Source: Paenibacillus sp. YN15 (lineage in GTDB: Bacteria > Bacillota > Bacilli > Paenibacillales > NBRC-103111). From it: a stretch of 64,000 bases of DNA. The stretch lies in contig NZ_QMFA01000008.1 of assembly GCF_003285005.1 (NCBI RefSeq), positions 62,001 to 126,000 of the forward strand, in the 5' to 3' direction. Shown here piece after piece: positions 45,201 through 53,226 of the stretch (position 1 is its first letter; each line of letters begins with the position of its first letter). The position numbers and the translations under genes were made by a program. The notes beneath the pieces were generated by a model, which saw only the letters and a list, made by a program, of their open reading frames with translations, was not told the origin of the DNA and made no database searches.

Positions 45201-45480
45201 GGACTGCCTTGTTACGGGTTGTTCTTAATGAATGGAGTATATCTTCAATGTCTCTTGGAATTAAGCCATTCCTCTTTAACAGTACGATTCGATTGGCATG
45301 GGTATTATCAGTAGCTGGAGGAGATATATTATCTAACTGGAACATAGCATTGACTATCATTTCACCCAATTGTCCCAGCTTAATTAAGCAAGAATTGGTG
45401 TCACTATACAAATATGCTTCAGCCATGCTTCCGACTTGTGATAATACAGGAAAGGAATTCTCTAAGAATTTGAAATTCAT
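42223..45480 (-). CDS. hsdR: Type I restriction enzyme endonuclease/translocase subunit
   Basis: A 1085-residue motor-nuclease. Residues 1-150 are a DUF4145-like domain (AEAYLYSDTNSCLIKLGQLG), then the PD-(D/E)XK nuclease with VGVIEAKRAITD (about 256), Walker A MATGTGKTRT (about 400), DEAH box VVDEAHRG (about 505), MTATPALHTS, and motif VI FEQMLGRATRLCPD. It translocates DNA and cuts unmodified sequence. AGGAGG eight bases before ATG 45480. First gene of the hsd operon; the region just upstream has a terminator for the previous gene. Confidence 0.96.
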   Translation of the reverse strand: MNFKFLENSFPVLSQVGSMAEAYLYSDTNSCLIKLGQLGEMIVNAMFQLDNISPPATDNTHANRIVLLKRNGLIPRDIEDILHSLRTTRNKAVHANYDSFDDCKVLLELAYNLSVWFMQTYGVWSYQPAEFILPQDNSNHVDYEALLKEKEELIKKLTEQAEKITYSNTMTVEERARKAKRAADSIHLSEQETRYLIDEQLRKVGWEVDTLNLRYSKGTRPEKGRNLAIAEWPTNSTVSSRGSADYALFVGEKLVGVIEAKRAITDIPSVIDYQCKDYAKEVKEEHAKYQMGNWNGYKVPFLFATNGRKYLKQLETKSGIWFLDARQSSNIPKALQGWVSPDGVMELLAKDIAGANQSLESLPYDLLRDKDGLNLRKYQIEAIEAAEKAILDGKETILLSMATGTGKTRTILGMIYRLVKTGRFQRVLFLVDRTALGEQAQDVFKEVKIEDLMTLDQIYNLKGLDDKSIEKETKIHVATVQSLVKRIIYNEDEAMPSVSDYDLIVVDEAHRGYILDKEMGGDELLYRNQEDFVSKYRTVIEYFNAVKIAMTATPALHTSQIFGTPVFNYTYRKAVIEGYLVDHDAPHSIVTRLSKDGINYDKGETVAIYDPITGEITNSSELEDELKFDVEKFNRQVITEPFNQTVLEEIAKELNPEGDCKTLIYAVDDSHADLIVKILKEIYEPYGVTNEAVMKITGSVGGGNKKKVLEAIRKFKNEKYPTIAVTVDLLTTGIDVPEITTLVFMRRVKSRILFEQMLGRATRLCPDIGKSHFEIYDPVGVYESLEDVNTMKPVVAKPTTSFNDLLDGLEVLSEERHSKNQIDMIIAKLQRKKRIMSEKDISRFLELSGGNTPEQFIHNVEAMLVGDAKKLLLSNRKLFEMLNEGGSKPKRSVIISDKEDEMVSHTRGYGNGLKPEDYLDQFKTFVTNNINTIAALNVICTRPKELTRESLTSLRVVLDQEGFTEKQLNTAWKEVKSQDIAADIISFIRKEAIGSPLISHEQRIVNAVQKLKQKHSFSRMELDWLSRIEAQLLHEPILDKETFDSEAFKNHGGFVRINKIFNNQLDSIISELNDYMYDDGGRTTA

Positions 45481-45599
45481 TGTAATACCTCCTGTGGGGT
45501 GGATGGATTCAGAATGGCATCTATGAGGTCATTTCACTATATTCAATGTTCTTAAGTTTATTCGCTATTCTATGACATTTTTCCTGCATTAATAAAGAA

Positions 45600-45617
45600 G
45601 GCACCTAAGCAGGTGCC
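45600..45617 (-). terminator. Terminator of the GHKL ATPase gene
   Basis: GGCACCT AAGC AGGTGCC perfect stem, followed on the minus strand by TTCTTTATT. Confidence 0.75.
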
Positions 45618-45674
45618 AAATCAAGTGTCGTACTACAAGGACTGATCTCATATTTCGCACGGACAACATTTCTC

Positions 45675-47612
45675 TTAAGCAGACTCTATCTCCTCAAACA
45701 AATCTATCTGACTTGGTTCATTCAGTACCTTTTGAACAATGGTCATATCCGTATATCCTTTGTAACGCTCATCGAGTTGCTCCTTTAGTCTAAGAAGTCG
45801 CTGGTTGGCGGTGCTTACTAACTGTCCAAATGTGGTGGCTTCTATCCGTCCACGTTCGGGATTATCCCCTACCTTGCGAATTCTCGTAACCTTGGTATCT
45901 ATTGCATGCCCAACAACAAAAGCATTAATGAATGGGACTCCAGTCAAGTGTCCAGAGTTGAGGAGGTCTTCCACATAATGCCCTGCCTGATCCATTTCGT
46001 CTCGGCCTATTGCAAATCCACCACGTTTTAATTCTATAATGAGTATTCTTTTCATTTTTGATAGCGGACTATCGTCTTCAAACTCTTCAGAACAGACTGT
46101 TGAAAAAGTTGCATTCTCCAAAATAATAATGTCTGGACGATTGCGAGCATTAAAGAAAGCATCTTTATCAACTTTTTTTTGGAACAATTTACTCATTGCA
46201 GTAGTAAGAGATACATTCGATGTATAATGAGGCGAATCGAACTCAGGACCAAAGAGCCATCTAGCTTGAAGAACAAGCGGATGTAGTGTCTTTAATTCCT
46301 CCGTGGTGGGGTCCTGTGAGAACCTCCCTAGAGCTTCGATGACAAGAAGCCGCTTATCAATCTCATCAAGGACGACTAATGCATCCTTAACACTCCAATC
46401 ATCCAAAAGCCTATTTAGCCCATCAACATCTTCTTCTGAAAGCATTGAGAGCTTCTGTATCAAGTTAGCGCCACTTCTGGATTTCTCTAGTTGTATAATT
46501 GCCTGCACTGCCGCGGATAGATGATCGTGGTTAATTGTAGGCTGTTCTTCTGTCAGTTGCTCAATGAATTGTGATACCTCTACTCTGCCAAGTGCATGTA
46601 ACTCCGACAATTCTGACTTATGCCGATAAAGCACTGTACGTTGTGTCTCTTGAACACGCTCTTTCATTGAAGTCTTGAATAAAGACTCTATATGTGTAGA
46701 TACAATCCTGTATACATCATCAATAATTGGAAATCTTCTAAAAGCGGACCAATCGGGCATAACAGCATCAAAAAGGTCATTTGTTTTCACAACAATAGTA
46801 TGTCGCTTGGCAAAACTGGTCCGTCCATCTATAGAGTAATTGCCTAATGTCCAACTTGGTTCTCCAACAAGTCTGTTTCCAACCCAGAAGGCGACTCCAT
46901 GTTGCCTGGCCGTCTTTGCTGTTTTAGCAGAGTCTATTACTACAATTTCAAGCGTAACGCCGTTATTCACTTTGATCATTTTGGATTCAATTAATCCCTT
47001 ATGTTGCATCAACTCAATAGAAAGTCCATTCACCGTCACCTGGAATCTTGGGTCCTGCATAAATCTAGCAGAAAGCAGACTACGAACAATTTTCGGATCA
47101 GGCAGATTACGTTCTACTTTTGCTCGAAGAACAGTGCCATGGCCCTTGCCACTGATTCTTTGTTCATGCTTAAGTGTAAAAGGCTGTTGTCCGCTGGTCA
47201 CTGAAACAATAAACTTTGAGGCAATCCCACTTGTATGAGTTGTCTCAACTGTATATTCATTTGAAAAACAAAGCATCCCGTGACGCCCTACGCCATTTCT
47301 GCCGAATGCTCTTCTAAATCCAGTCCCGTTTCCTTCTGGGAATAACACGTTGCTTCCCTGATGTTTTAAACGGTTATAGCCTAACGTCATCCAACGAAGT
47401 TTAAATTCATCAGGCGTAAGTCCTGTACCATTGTCAGTAACAATTAATTCTTCCGATAATTCATCAGGTATGACAATAGAAACTTCTGAGGCCCCCGCAT
47501 CCCATGCATTGGCCACAAGTTCAGTAAGAGCTATGTCTGGAGAATTAGCAAGCGCACCAAGAGTACGAAGCAAGTAATCCTCTTCAAATAGTGAGCCACA
47601 TAAATAATCCAT
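45675..47612 (-). CDS. GHKL (Hsp90/MutL-like) ATPase with C-terminal nuclease-like domain
   Basis: A 645-residue protein. N-terminal GHKL ATPase: N-box ELVANAWDAGAS (about 29-40), G1 VTDNGTGLT (about 53-61), G2 GRNGVGRHG (about 101-109). A middle region of helices follows (about 250-480). The C-terminal part has RPDIIILENA (about 489) and ILIIELKRGGFAIGRDEMDQ (about 520-539), spaced like the D and ExK of a PD-(D/E)XK nuclease. ATG 47612 follows AGAGGTGA; a longer frame upstream crosses a terminator and is not used. It stands just upstream of the hsd operon, so an antiphage role is likely but unproven. Confidence 0.78.
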   Translation of the reverse strand: MDYLCGSLFEEDYLLRTLGALANSPDIALTELVANAWDAGASEVSIVIPDELSEELIVTDNGTGLTPDEFKLRWMTLGYNRLKHQGSNVLFPEGNGTGFRRAFGRNGVGRHGMLCFSNEYTVETTHTSGIASKFIVSVTSGQQPFTLKHEQRISGKGHGTVLRAKVERNLPDPKIVRSLLSARFMQDPRFQVTVNGLSIELMQHKGLIESKMIKVNNGVTLEIVVIDSAKTAKTARQHGVAFWVGNRLVGEPSWTLGNYSIDGRTSFAKRHTIVVKTNDLFDAVMPDWSAFRRFPIIDDVYRIVSTHIESLFKTSMKERVQETQRTVLYRHKSELSELHALGRVEVSQFIEQLTEEQPTINHDHLSAAVQAIIQLEKSRSGANLIQKLSMLSEEDVDGLNRLLDDWSVKDALVVLDEIDKRLLVIEALGRFSQDPTTEELKTLHPLVLQARWLFGPEFDSPHYTSNVSLTTAMSKLFQKKVDKDAFFNARNRPDIIILENATFSTVCSEEFEDDSPLSKMKRILIIELKRGGFAIGRDEMDQAGHYVEDLLNSGHLTGVPFINAFVVGHAIDTKVTRIRKVGDNPERGRIEATTFGQLVSTANQRLLRLKEQLDERYKGYTDMTIVQKVLNEPSQIDLFEEIESA

Positions 47613-47715
47613 TAAGGTCACCTCTTTGTTATAGTTCTTTCTGTTCGTGGTCGAATAGCATTTTCCGTTTATTTCTATTTCGACAAATCGTACACAGTTC
47701 CTCCTTCTAAAGAAC

Positions 47716-47741
47716 CAAAAAGACGCCACAATTTGGCGCCT
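47716..47741 (-). terminator. Terminator upstream of the GHKL ATPase gene
   Basis: GGCGCCA / TGGCGTC stem followed by TTTTTGG on the minus strand; it ends whatever is read across 47742-48075, where only a 55-codon frame (47842-48009, MLWRAHQQGNDNKIQQETPK) of doubtful reality is seen. Confidence 0.65.
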
Positions 47742-48079
47742 CATCTTCATTTTCCTTTTCTCCAGTATATGGTCTCCAGTTCCTTCACCGATTCCTGGCA
47801 ACACTCTTGTAATCATTTTACCCATGCTGCTTGTGGTACTTCTCATGGAATCTTCGTCCCATAAACCGAATTTGTCAAAGAAGGCGTTTCTATTGGCAGA
47901 ACCATAACAGGTTGTTTAGTAGCTGAGCCCTTTTCAATTCCAGAAGGCACTTTTGGAGTCTCCTGCTGAATCTTATTGTCATTTCCTTGCTGATGTGCGC
48001 GCCAAAGCATGCTTCCTCAGCCCTTGTTATTGAGTTCTTCACTCCAGTGATTTGACTAAAATCTGAAAATAAAATGGAA

Positions 48080-48985
48080 TCAACTTAGCAATAATTCAAG
48101 TTGGCTCTCTTCCATATCAAGCTTAAGAATTAGTTCTGTTCTTTCCTGTTCCAGTTCATCACATCTAGTAAAATAGATTTCCTCTCCCAATAATTCAATA
48201 TGTTCCTTCTTCTCATTAATTAATGATTTGAGAACCCTATCAATTCTCACAAGTTCTATATGATCACTATTAAAATTGAGACCTTTATTCGTTAGCTCAA
48301 GCTTAATTTTATTTTTTATATAAGTTTGATATTTATCTTTAAGAAACACAAAGGGTTCAATTCCATAAAAGTCATTAAAGTCTGAATTCTTATGTAAATC
48401 ATACTTATTCTCAACCCGAAATATTTTTAGTATTGTTTTCTCCACATCCTCATGGATTTCATCTAATTCAATTACATTTGATGCATTATTCATGAGTGCG
48501 AAAAGATCACTAAAATAATTACAAACGTTATAGTCTAAATCTAAACTTTCTTTAGTAAAGATGATTTCCGAATCTATTACATGATTACGCTTTTTGCCCA
48601 TTTCAAAAGTGACTATTCCATACTTATAGGCATCATACCTCCTATCATGACCAGCAAAAAAAACTAGCGCATATTCATTATTGAGGAAATGAAGACTACA
48701 ATCTACGTTATTAATTTGCCTTACGCCCTTCTTTATTTCTAACCTCTGACTAGATATGGATTCAATAATATTATCGAGTATTTGAAAGTCTCTTTCTATT
48801 CCTTCTATATATTCAACTAACAATTCCTTGTAATCTAACACTGGTTTTGTACCCTGTTTAGAGTATAGGATACTATTATCGCTTACAAATTTAATGATTT
48901 CATCACAAAATGGCACTTTGATTCTTTCAAACTGAAAGTCTAAATTATCCTTCTTTAAGCTTTTCAGTGGATTAATCCATAACAT
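48080..48985 (-). CDS. Unrecognised AT-rich accessory protein
   Basis: A 301-residue soluble protein with low-GC codon use unlike the flanking hsd genes, which suggests transfer. It starts MLWINPLKSLKKDNLDFQFE, has a beta-rich middle (CSLHFLNNEYALVFFAGHDR, YGIVTFEMGKKRNH) and a charged coiled-coil end (ELEQERTELILKLDMEESQL). No catalytic motif identified. Lies between the defence block and the SLH operon, so could belong to either. Confidence 0.6.
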   Translation of the reverse strand: MLWINPLKSLKKDNLDFQFERIKVPFCDEIIKFVSDNSILYSKQGTKPVLDYKELLVEYIEGIERDFQILDNIIESISSQRLEIKKGVRQINNVDCSLHFLNNEYALVFFAGHDRRYDAYKYGIVTFEMGKKRNHVIDSEIIFTKESLDLDYNVCNYFSDLFALMNNASNVIELDEIHEDVEKTILKIFRVENKYDLHKNSDFNDFYGIEPFVFLKDKYQTYIKNKIKLELTNKGLNFNSDHIELVRIDRVLKSLINEKKEHIELLGEEIYFTRCDELEQERTELILKLDMEESQLELLLS

Positions 48986-49106
48986 TTTTGTCCCTCCTCA
49001 GTTTCTAAAAAAGCATGTATCCTATTAACATGCTGTGGCACCATCTGTACTATAGTTCGTATACGCTATTATTCGTTACACTCCAAAAGATTTCCTGCAT
49101 ATGGAT

Positions 49107-49128
49107 AAAAAAGCGCCACGTGGGCGCT
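49107..49128 (-). terminator. Terminator of the SLH/lipoprotein operon
   Basis: AAGCGCC CACGT GGCGCTTTTTT on the minus strand. Confidence 0.85.
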
Positions 49129-49134
49129 TCATCG

Positions 49135-50373
49135 TTACTTCCGTGACATATCATGTGTAAAAGAACCGTCAATGTACATCAGCGTATCTTGAGTAAACAG
49201 TGTAAGAGAGACTTCCTTCTTACTGTCTCCAATCTGAATGACAATACTCTTGGTGTTGGAAGATACGACGGTAAAAAGCTCTGTTATGGAGAATCGGTCA
49301 ATGTACTCTATTGTCCCACTGTCTGGTCCTGTAGCCTTTATTTCAAAGCCAAACACTTTATCCTTATCCCACCACTCACCCTCAAACGCTTTTAAATCTA
49401 ATGAGTTCTCGGCTGCACTGCTTGTACTATCACCATTAGCTGGTACCCTTTTTAATGTGTAGGTATTGCCCAAAACCACTTCCAAATTCACTGTATTATC
49501 ATCTTGAAGCGCTAAAATCATATTAGTCGTTTTCTCATTTTCCTCCAAGTGAATGACTATGCTATCTGTCTTGTTTTGAAAGTACGTAAATAGTCTTGTA
49601 GTGCCTTCGCCCTCAGAAAAGAATGTGATGCTGCCGTTGGATGAGTCTGCAAAGGAAAGAGCAATGGATAGTTCATCTGAGCCTATTGTATTCCAATCTC
49701 CCTCAAATTTTTTTACCTGCGGATTAACTCCTGATGGTCTATAAGCTTGGAGCTTCGTCCCTTCACCGTATGCTTTCCAGATTATATATGCCGCTTCTGC
49801 ACGGGAAACGGGCACCTTGGGTCTGAATGTGTTGTCCTTGTAGCCGCTAATAATACCCTTTTCGACTGCTATGGAAACGTATGGAATGAACCCTGCCCAT
49901 ATCTCATCTTTATCGTTGAATCGGTCTACATAGGCTAGTTTAGAATCGACCAATGAATATCCAAGTAATCTAACTACGGCTGTTGTCATTTCCTCCCTTG
50001 TTGCTTCTCGCTCTGGTTCATAAACATGTTTACCATCTCGAATATCTCCAATAAGATATTCCTCTGCAGCCTCAATATTAGCCGCGTACCACGCATCAGC
50101 GCTAACATCACTGTACTCAATTTCAAATTCGTCTTTCTCTGCTTTTAGCCCGCCAGCCCTAACCAAGATTGTTGCTAGCTCTGCTCTCGTTATTGTGGCT
50201 GATGGTTTAAATGAACCATCAGCATAACCAGTGATGATTCCTTTGATTGCAAGATCATTGATGCTTTGGAAAGCCCAGTGATCGGCACCCACATCTTTAA
50301 AGCTGGGAGAGGCATACGAAACAGAACTGATTAGCATGGCACAAAGTATAATGAGGATTACCTTTGTTCTCAT
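49135..50373 (-). CDS. SLH-domain surface protein (intact)
   Basis: A 412-residue secreted protein: signal peptide (KVILIILCAMLISSVSYA, cleavage near 21), three SLH repeats (about 25-70 FKDVGADHWAFQSINDLAIK and GYADGSFKPSATITRAELA; 88-140; 155-200 GYKDNTFRPKVPVSRAEAA), and two related C-terminal beta units (VKKFEGDWNTIGSDELSIAL and LKAFEGEWWDKDKVFGFEIK). SLH repeats bind pyruvylated cell-wall polymer. It shares the N-terminal architecture of the broken gene at 33477. Last gene of an operon with the lipoprotein gene 20 bp upstream. Confidence 0.88.
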   Translation of the reverse strand: MRTKVILIILCAMLISSVSYASPSFKDVGADHWAFQSINDLAIKGIITGYADGSFKPSATITRAELATILVRAGGLKAEKDEFEIEYSDVSADAWYAANIEAAEEYLIGDIRDGKHVYEPEREATREEMTTAVVRLLGYSLVDSKLAYVDRFNDKDEIWAGFIPYVSIAVEKGIISGYKDNTFRPKVPVSRAEAAYIIWKAYGEGTKLQAYRPSGVNPQVKKFEGDWNTIGSDELSIALSFADSSNGSITFFSEGEGTTRLFTYFQNKTDSIVIHLEENEKTTNMILALQDDNTVNLEVVLGNTYTLKRVPANGDSTSSAAENSLDLKAFEGEWWDKDKVFGFEIKATGPDSGTIEYIDRFSITELFTVVSSNTKSIVIQIGDSKKEVSLTLFTQDTLMYIDGSFTHDMSRK

Positions 50374-50392
50374 TCACAGTCGCTCCTTATAA

Positions 50393-51055
50393 TTATGATT
50401 TTCCACAAGAGAATGGCTTACCATCCCAGAAACCCAATGAAGTATCCAGCAATTCACTAACATATCTAAATGCATGTGAATTTGAGCAAGCGCCGATACC
50501 AGGAGCACGTAGCGGCTTGCCCTTGTTCTCTCCAGCTTCCTTAAATGCATCAACGGGTGGTTTTAAACGATACCTATCATCTACTAACCAGAACTTATCG
50601 TCATTAAAATTGATGGTAAAAAAGTAGCCATCTTCGAGAATTTGGAGCTGAGTATTACTCGCCACAGCGTTTTCGAACTTCTTATATATCTCCAATGCCT
50701 TCTCCCGCTTGTCCCTGACCTTAAAATCGCTTTTCGTAATGGCATCTTCTCCATTGAGTTCCATAGCATAGACCACTCCATTCAAGACTTGGAAACTAAC
50801 GCCCTTATAGCTTAATTGCCTACGATCATCACCATTTGTGAAGCTCTTTGACATATCGGACAGCTTAATCGCACTTGTTGGGGTACCTAACTCTTTGAGT
50901 ATCTTTTCTTCCTTATCCCCAATTTTGATATTCTTGTAAGTCAGTTCGTTCTTCAGGCTGCTGGAATTGTCGCCGCCGTTGCTACCTTCATTGGAAACAT
51001 TGCATCCCGTTAGTAGCAGTAGTAGCACAACCACAATAACAAGCATATTTCTCAT
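50393..51055 (-). CDS. Lipoprotein, unrecognised
   Basis: A 220-residue lipoprotein with a type II signal (MLVIVVVLLLLLTGC, lipobox LLTGC, Cys about 18). The mature part begins with Asn/Ser/Gly, then ITYKNIKIGDKEEKIL-like and GVVYAMELNGEDAI strands; a SmpA/OmlA-like or PepSY-like small fold is possible. ATG 51055 follows GGGGAGAG; the frame extends further upstream through the small membrane gene but that is not used. Anchored to the outer face of the membrane, beside the SLH protein. Confidence 0.78.
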   Translation of the reverse strand: MRNMLVIVVVLLLLLTGCNVSNEGSNGGDNSSSLKNELTYKNIKIGDKEEKILKELGTPTSAIKLSDMSKSFTNGDDRRQLSYKGVSFQVLNGVVYAMELNGEDAITKSDFKVRDKREKALEIYKKFENAVASNTQLQILEDGYFFTINFNDDKFWLVDDRYRLKPPVDAFKEAGENKGKPLRAPGIGACSNSHAFRYVSELLDTSLGFWDGKPFSCGKS

Positions 51056-51078
51056 GCGCAGCTCTCCCCATAGAAAAT

Positions 51079-51243
51079 TCAAACCAGCATTGAAAGTAAG
51101 CCTACAAATAAGAGAGCCAGGATCACAATTAGTATAATAAAAATCATACATCCATATTGAGCCTTGCCTCCCAGACTCTTTGCTCCCAGGAATCCAGCAA
51201 TTAAGAATCCTAGACCCACGACTGCCGCGGCTAATAATCCCAT
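51079..51243 (-). CDS. 54-residue membrane peptide
   Basis: MGLLAAAVVGLGFLIAGFLG ... MIFIILIVILALLFVGLLSM: two transmembrane helices joined by a short basic turn (AKSLGGKAQYG). TGGAGG lies five bases before ATG 51243. First gene of the small operon with the lipoprotein and SLH genes, 23 bp ahead. Unknown function. Confidence 0.65.
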   Translation of the reverse strand: MGLLAAAVVGLGFLIAGFLGAKSLGGKAQYGCMIFIILIVILALLFVGLLSMLV

Positions 51244-51519
51244 AGAAGCCTCCATACAGTGAAATAATTTACTTATGCAGTTTTCATAATCCTAAATAAA
51301 TGAACCTCAAGGTATATCCTTTGAAATCATCGACAGAATTCTTAACTCGGGTACGGGCTCTCTGCAGAATGCAGTCCTCCTTTCCTAGAACAAATTTCCT
51401 ACTATGGGTATGTGTCGATTATAACATGCAATATATTGGTTAGTTAAGCATTTATGTTGCAATATAATGTTTCGACTGGAATTAGTGATTCCTCTACTGT
51501 TTGAGTAGAGGTGAGAGAG

Positions 51520-51870
51520 ATGGCTAGGAAATCAAGAGATGTTCAGAAGATCAAGGTAGCTGTCGGTCAGCGGCTGCAAGGATTCAGGAATCATCAGGGG
51601 AGAACGCAAGAGGATGTTGCACACGAAGCCGATGTACATCCTTCTTATATAACCAAGTTGGAGACAGGAAGCGCAAACTGGACAATCGAAAGCTTGGATA
51701 ACATCTTGCATGCATTACAAGTCTCATACAGCGATCTGTTTCAGGACATTGATGAATCAAGGAACAGGGTTGATAATAGCATTCTTATTCAAATTGTAAA
51801 GTTGTTGGAGGGCAAAAGTATCGAAGAGCAGCGGAAGGCATTGAAGCTATTAAAAGCGCTTTATAGCTGA
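51520..51870 (+). CDS. XRE-family regulator of cassette B
   Basis: A 116-residue regulator, HTH_3 at about 15-70 (RTQEDVAHEADVHPSYITKL, ETGSANWTIESLDNIL) and a C-terminal helix pair (SIEEQRKALKLLKALYS). ATG 51520 follows GAGGTG. Upstream TGCAATATA occurs twice (about 51427 and 51458), overlapping a TATAAT at 51463-51468; these may be operator half-sites. It plays the part of the 32875 regulator of cassette A. Confidence 0.87.
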   Translation: MARKSRDVQKIKVAVGQRLQGFRNHQGRTQEDVAHEADVHPSYITKLETGSANWTIESLDNILHALQVSYSDLFQDIDESRNRVDNSILIQIVKLLEGKSIEEQRKALKLLKALYS

Positions 51871-52004
51871 TCATTCAGTTCCTCAAATAGGTCTGTTTGC
51901 TTATCCTTCGGGATGAGTGAGCAGGTCTTTTTTTGCTTTTAATGGCATTACAGAGATGATTATGGGCTGTGAGATGATGCCCACATTGGGAAGGAGGTGA
52001 GCAA

Positions 52005-52142
52005 ATGGAAAGCACTCTGAACGAATTAACTGACCAGGAGCTTTTGATCGTATTGAAAGCGGCAAAAAATTAGCGCTGGATGCCGTTTTCATTGCATTAA
52101 TCGAATGAGTTAAAGCGCCGCGGCATTAACCGTCAATCATGA
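52005..52142 (+). pseudogene. Broken Sda-like gene
   Basis: After AAGGAGGTGA, ATG 52005 opens MESTLNELTDQELLIVLKAA, the Sda start, but a missing base in the A-run near 52069 leads to TAG. Other frames complete it: LALDAVFIALIE then LKRRGINRQS, ending TGA 52140-52142. Two frameshifts. It is a decayed tandem copy of the intact gene 14 bp downstream. A GGGC...GCCC hairpin leader precedes it. Confidence 0.65.
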
Positions 52143-52156
52143 GAGGAGAAAAAAGG

Positions 52157-52330
52157 ATGGCAGATTATCAGCTGTTAAGTGATGAAGTGCTATTGAGTGC
52201 CTTTCAGAAAGCAGTCGAGCTTAAATTGGAGGCGGACTTCATAGAACTGCTTAGAAAAGAGTTGATTCGGCGCGGCATGATGGAAAAACCTAATTCTATA
52301 GGAGGCGATCTGCATGATCCCCAAGGGTAA
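52157..52330 (+). CDS. Sda-like sporulation checkpoint inhibitor
   Basis: A 57-residue helical hairpin protein: LLSDEVLLSAFQKAVELKLE then ADFIELLRKELIRRGMM. It lines up with Bacillus Sda ([33 protein letters not shown]) across both helices. Sda binds the DHp domain of sporulation kinases (KinA) and blocks the phosphorelay. Start ATG 52157 follows GGAG. It has an added tail (EKPNSIGGDLHDPQG). Carried on cassette B, so it may let the element delay host sporulation; that is inference. Confidence 0.75.
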   Translation: MADYQLLSDEVLLSAFQKAVELKLEADFIELLRKELIRRGMMEKPNSIGGDLHDPQG

Positions 52331-52853
52331 CCCGCAGAAGACCATAACCAGGTATAATCCCCATTACGTTATCCACCACCCTAACCAGAATGTCCATTAT
52401 TATGAATTCACCATGTATCGGCAGACCATCGAGTATACTTGCCCTCCATTTCGGGTAGCTCTCGGCATGTTGGAAGGAACTTTAACAATAGAGGGATTCG
52501 GGCTGCTCATTACCAGAGTCGTTGATGTTGGTGGACACTTCAATTATGAAAACTTTGATTGCGGCGTTCTGAGTGCCAGATCATATGAGGTAAACATGCT
52601 CATCAGCAAGCTGGCAAATCTTGATCGGCCTTATGAGGACAATATTGCCGCGGCTATTATGGAAAGCCGATTATTATGGGAACAGAACGAGCAAGGCAAC
52701 TCATTTGAAAGAACAGCCAAGAAGAAATTAAGAGCCAAGTATCGCCAAAATCCCGAAATGGTCAAACCCTTCCCCGTAACCAAACTGAACATCTTTGATC
52801 CCACTGAAGAACGCACGATCAGGATGCGCCGCTTTTTAGACCAGTTCCGATGA
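52314..52853 (+). CDS. Unrecognised 179-residue cassette protein
   Basis: Overlaps the end of the Sda-like gene by 17 bp, with GGAGGCGATC before ATG 52314. Contains YEFTMYRQTIEYTCPPFRVA, LEGTLTIEGFGLLITRVVDV and a basic Lys-rich C-terminus (AKKKLRAKYRQNPEMVKPFP). No known family; compact alpha/beta composition. Same transcript as the Sda-like gene, ended by the terminator at 52852. Confidence 0.65.
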   Translation: MIPKGNPQKTITRYNPHYVIHHPNQNVHYYEFTMYRQTIEYTCPPFRVALGMLEGTLTIEGFGLLITRVVDVGGHFNYENFDCGVLSARSYEVNMLISKLANLDRPYEDNIAAAIMESRLLWEQNEQGNSFERTAKKKLRAKYRQNPEMVKPFPVTKLNIFDPTEERTIRMRRFLDQFR

Positions 52854-52888
52854 CTCTACCTAGATCTATTAGGTAGGGTCTTTTTTTA
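52852..52888 (+). terminator. Terminator inside cassette B
   Basis: GACTCTACCTA / TAGGTAGGGTC stem followed by seven T residues. Confidence 0.88.
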
Positions 52889-52997
52889 TTAACAGAGAGA
52901 AATCAAGGGCTGTGCGATGATGCCCATGAAGGGAGGGAAAGACTATGCATGAACTTCAAGAATTTCAGTTTGACTGTTGGAGAGGAGGAGAACTTGA

Positions 52998-53195
52998 ATG
53001 GCCGAGAAAAAGCCTTGGTCTGAAGAAATTGAGGTGCTCATACGGCGGCTCGTGGTAAATGGCCATTTATGCATGGCTGCTCACGTGCTGAAGAATTACT
53101 TTATTCGTTCCTGGAAGGTCGAAGAAGAGCTTGCCCACAAGTACATGCAAGTCTATTTCCCAAAATATTACGGCAAAGAGGTTGAGCGCTATTAA
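52998..53195 (+). CDS. Small conserved cassette protein, type 1 (cassette B)
   Basis: A 65-residue helical protein, WSEEIEVLIRRLVVNGHLCM ... AHKYMQVYFPKYYGKEVERY; homologous to the 82-residue protein at 31763. GGAGGAG about ten bases before ATG 52998. Second position of the conserved cassette order. Function unknown. Confidence 0.75.
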   Translation: MAEKKPWSEEIEVLIRRLVVNGHLCMAAHVLKNYFIRSWKVEEELAHKYMQVYFPKYYGKEVERY

Positions 53196-53226
53196 AAGCA
53201 ATTAGCACACAAGAGAGGGAAATTCT

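Noticed and set aside
47613-47846. N-terminal extension of the GHKL ATPase
   Set aside because: It crosses a terminator hairpin and lacks a ribosome site; ATG 47612 has one.
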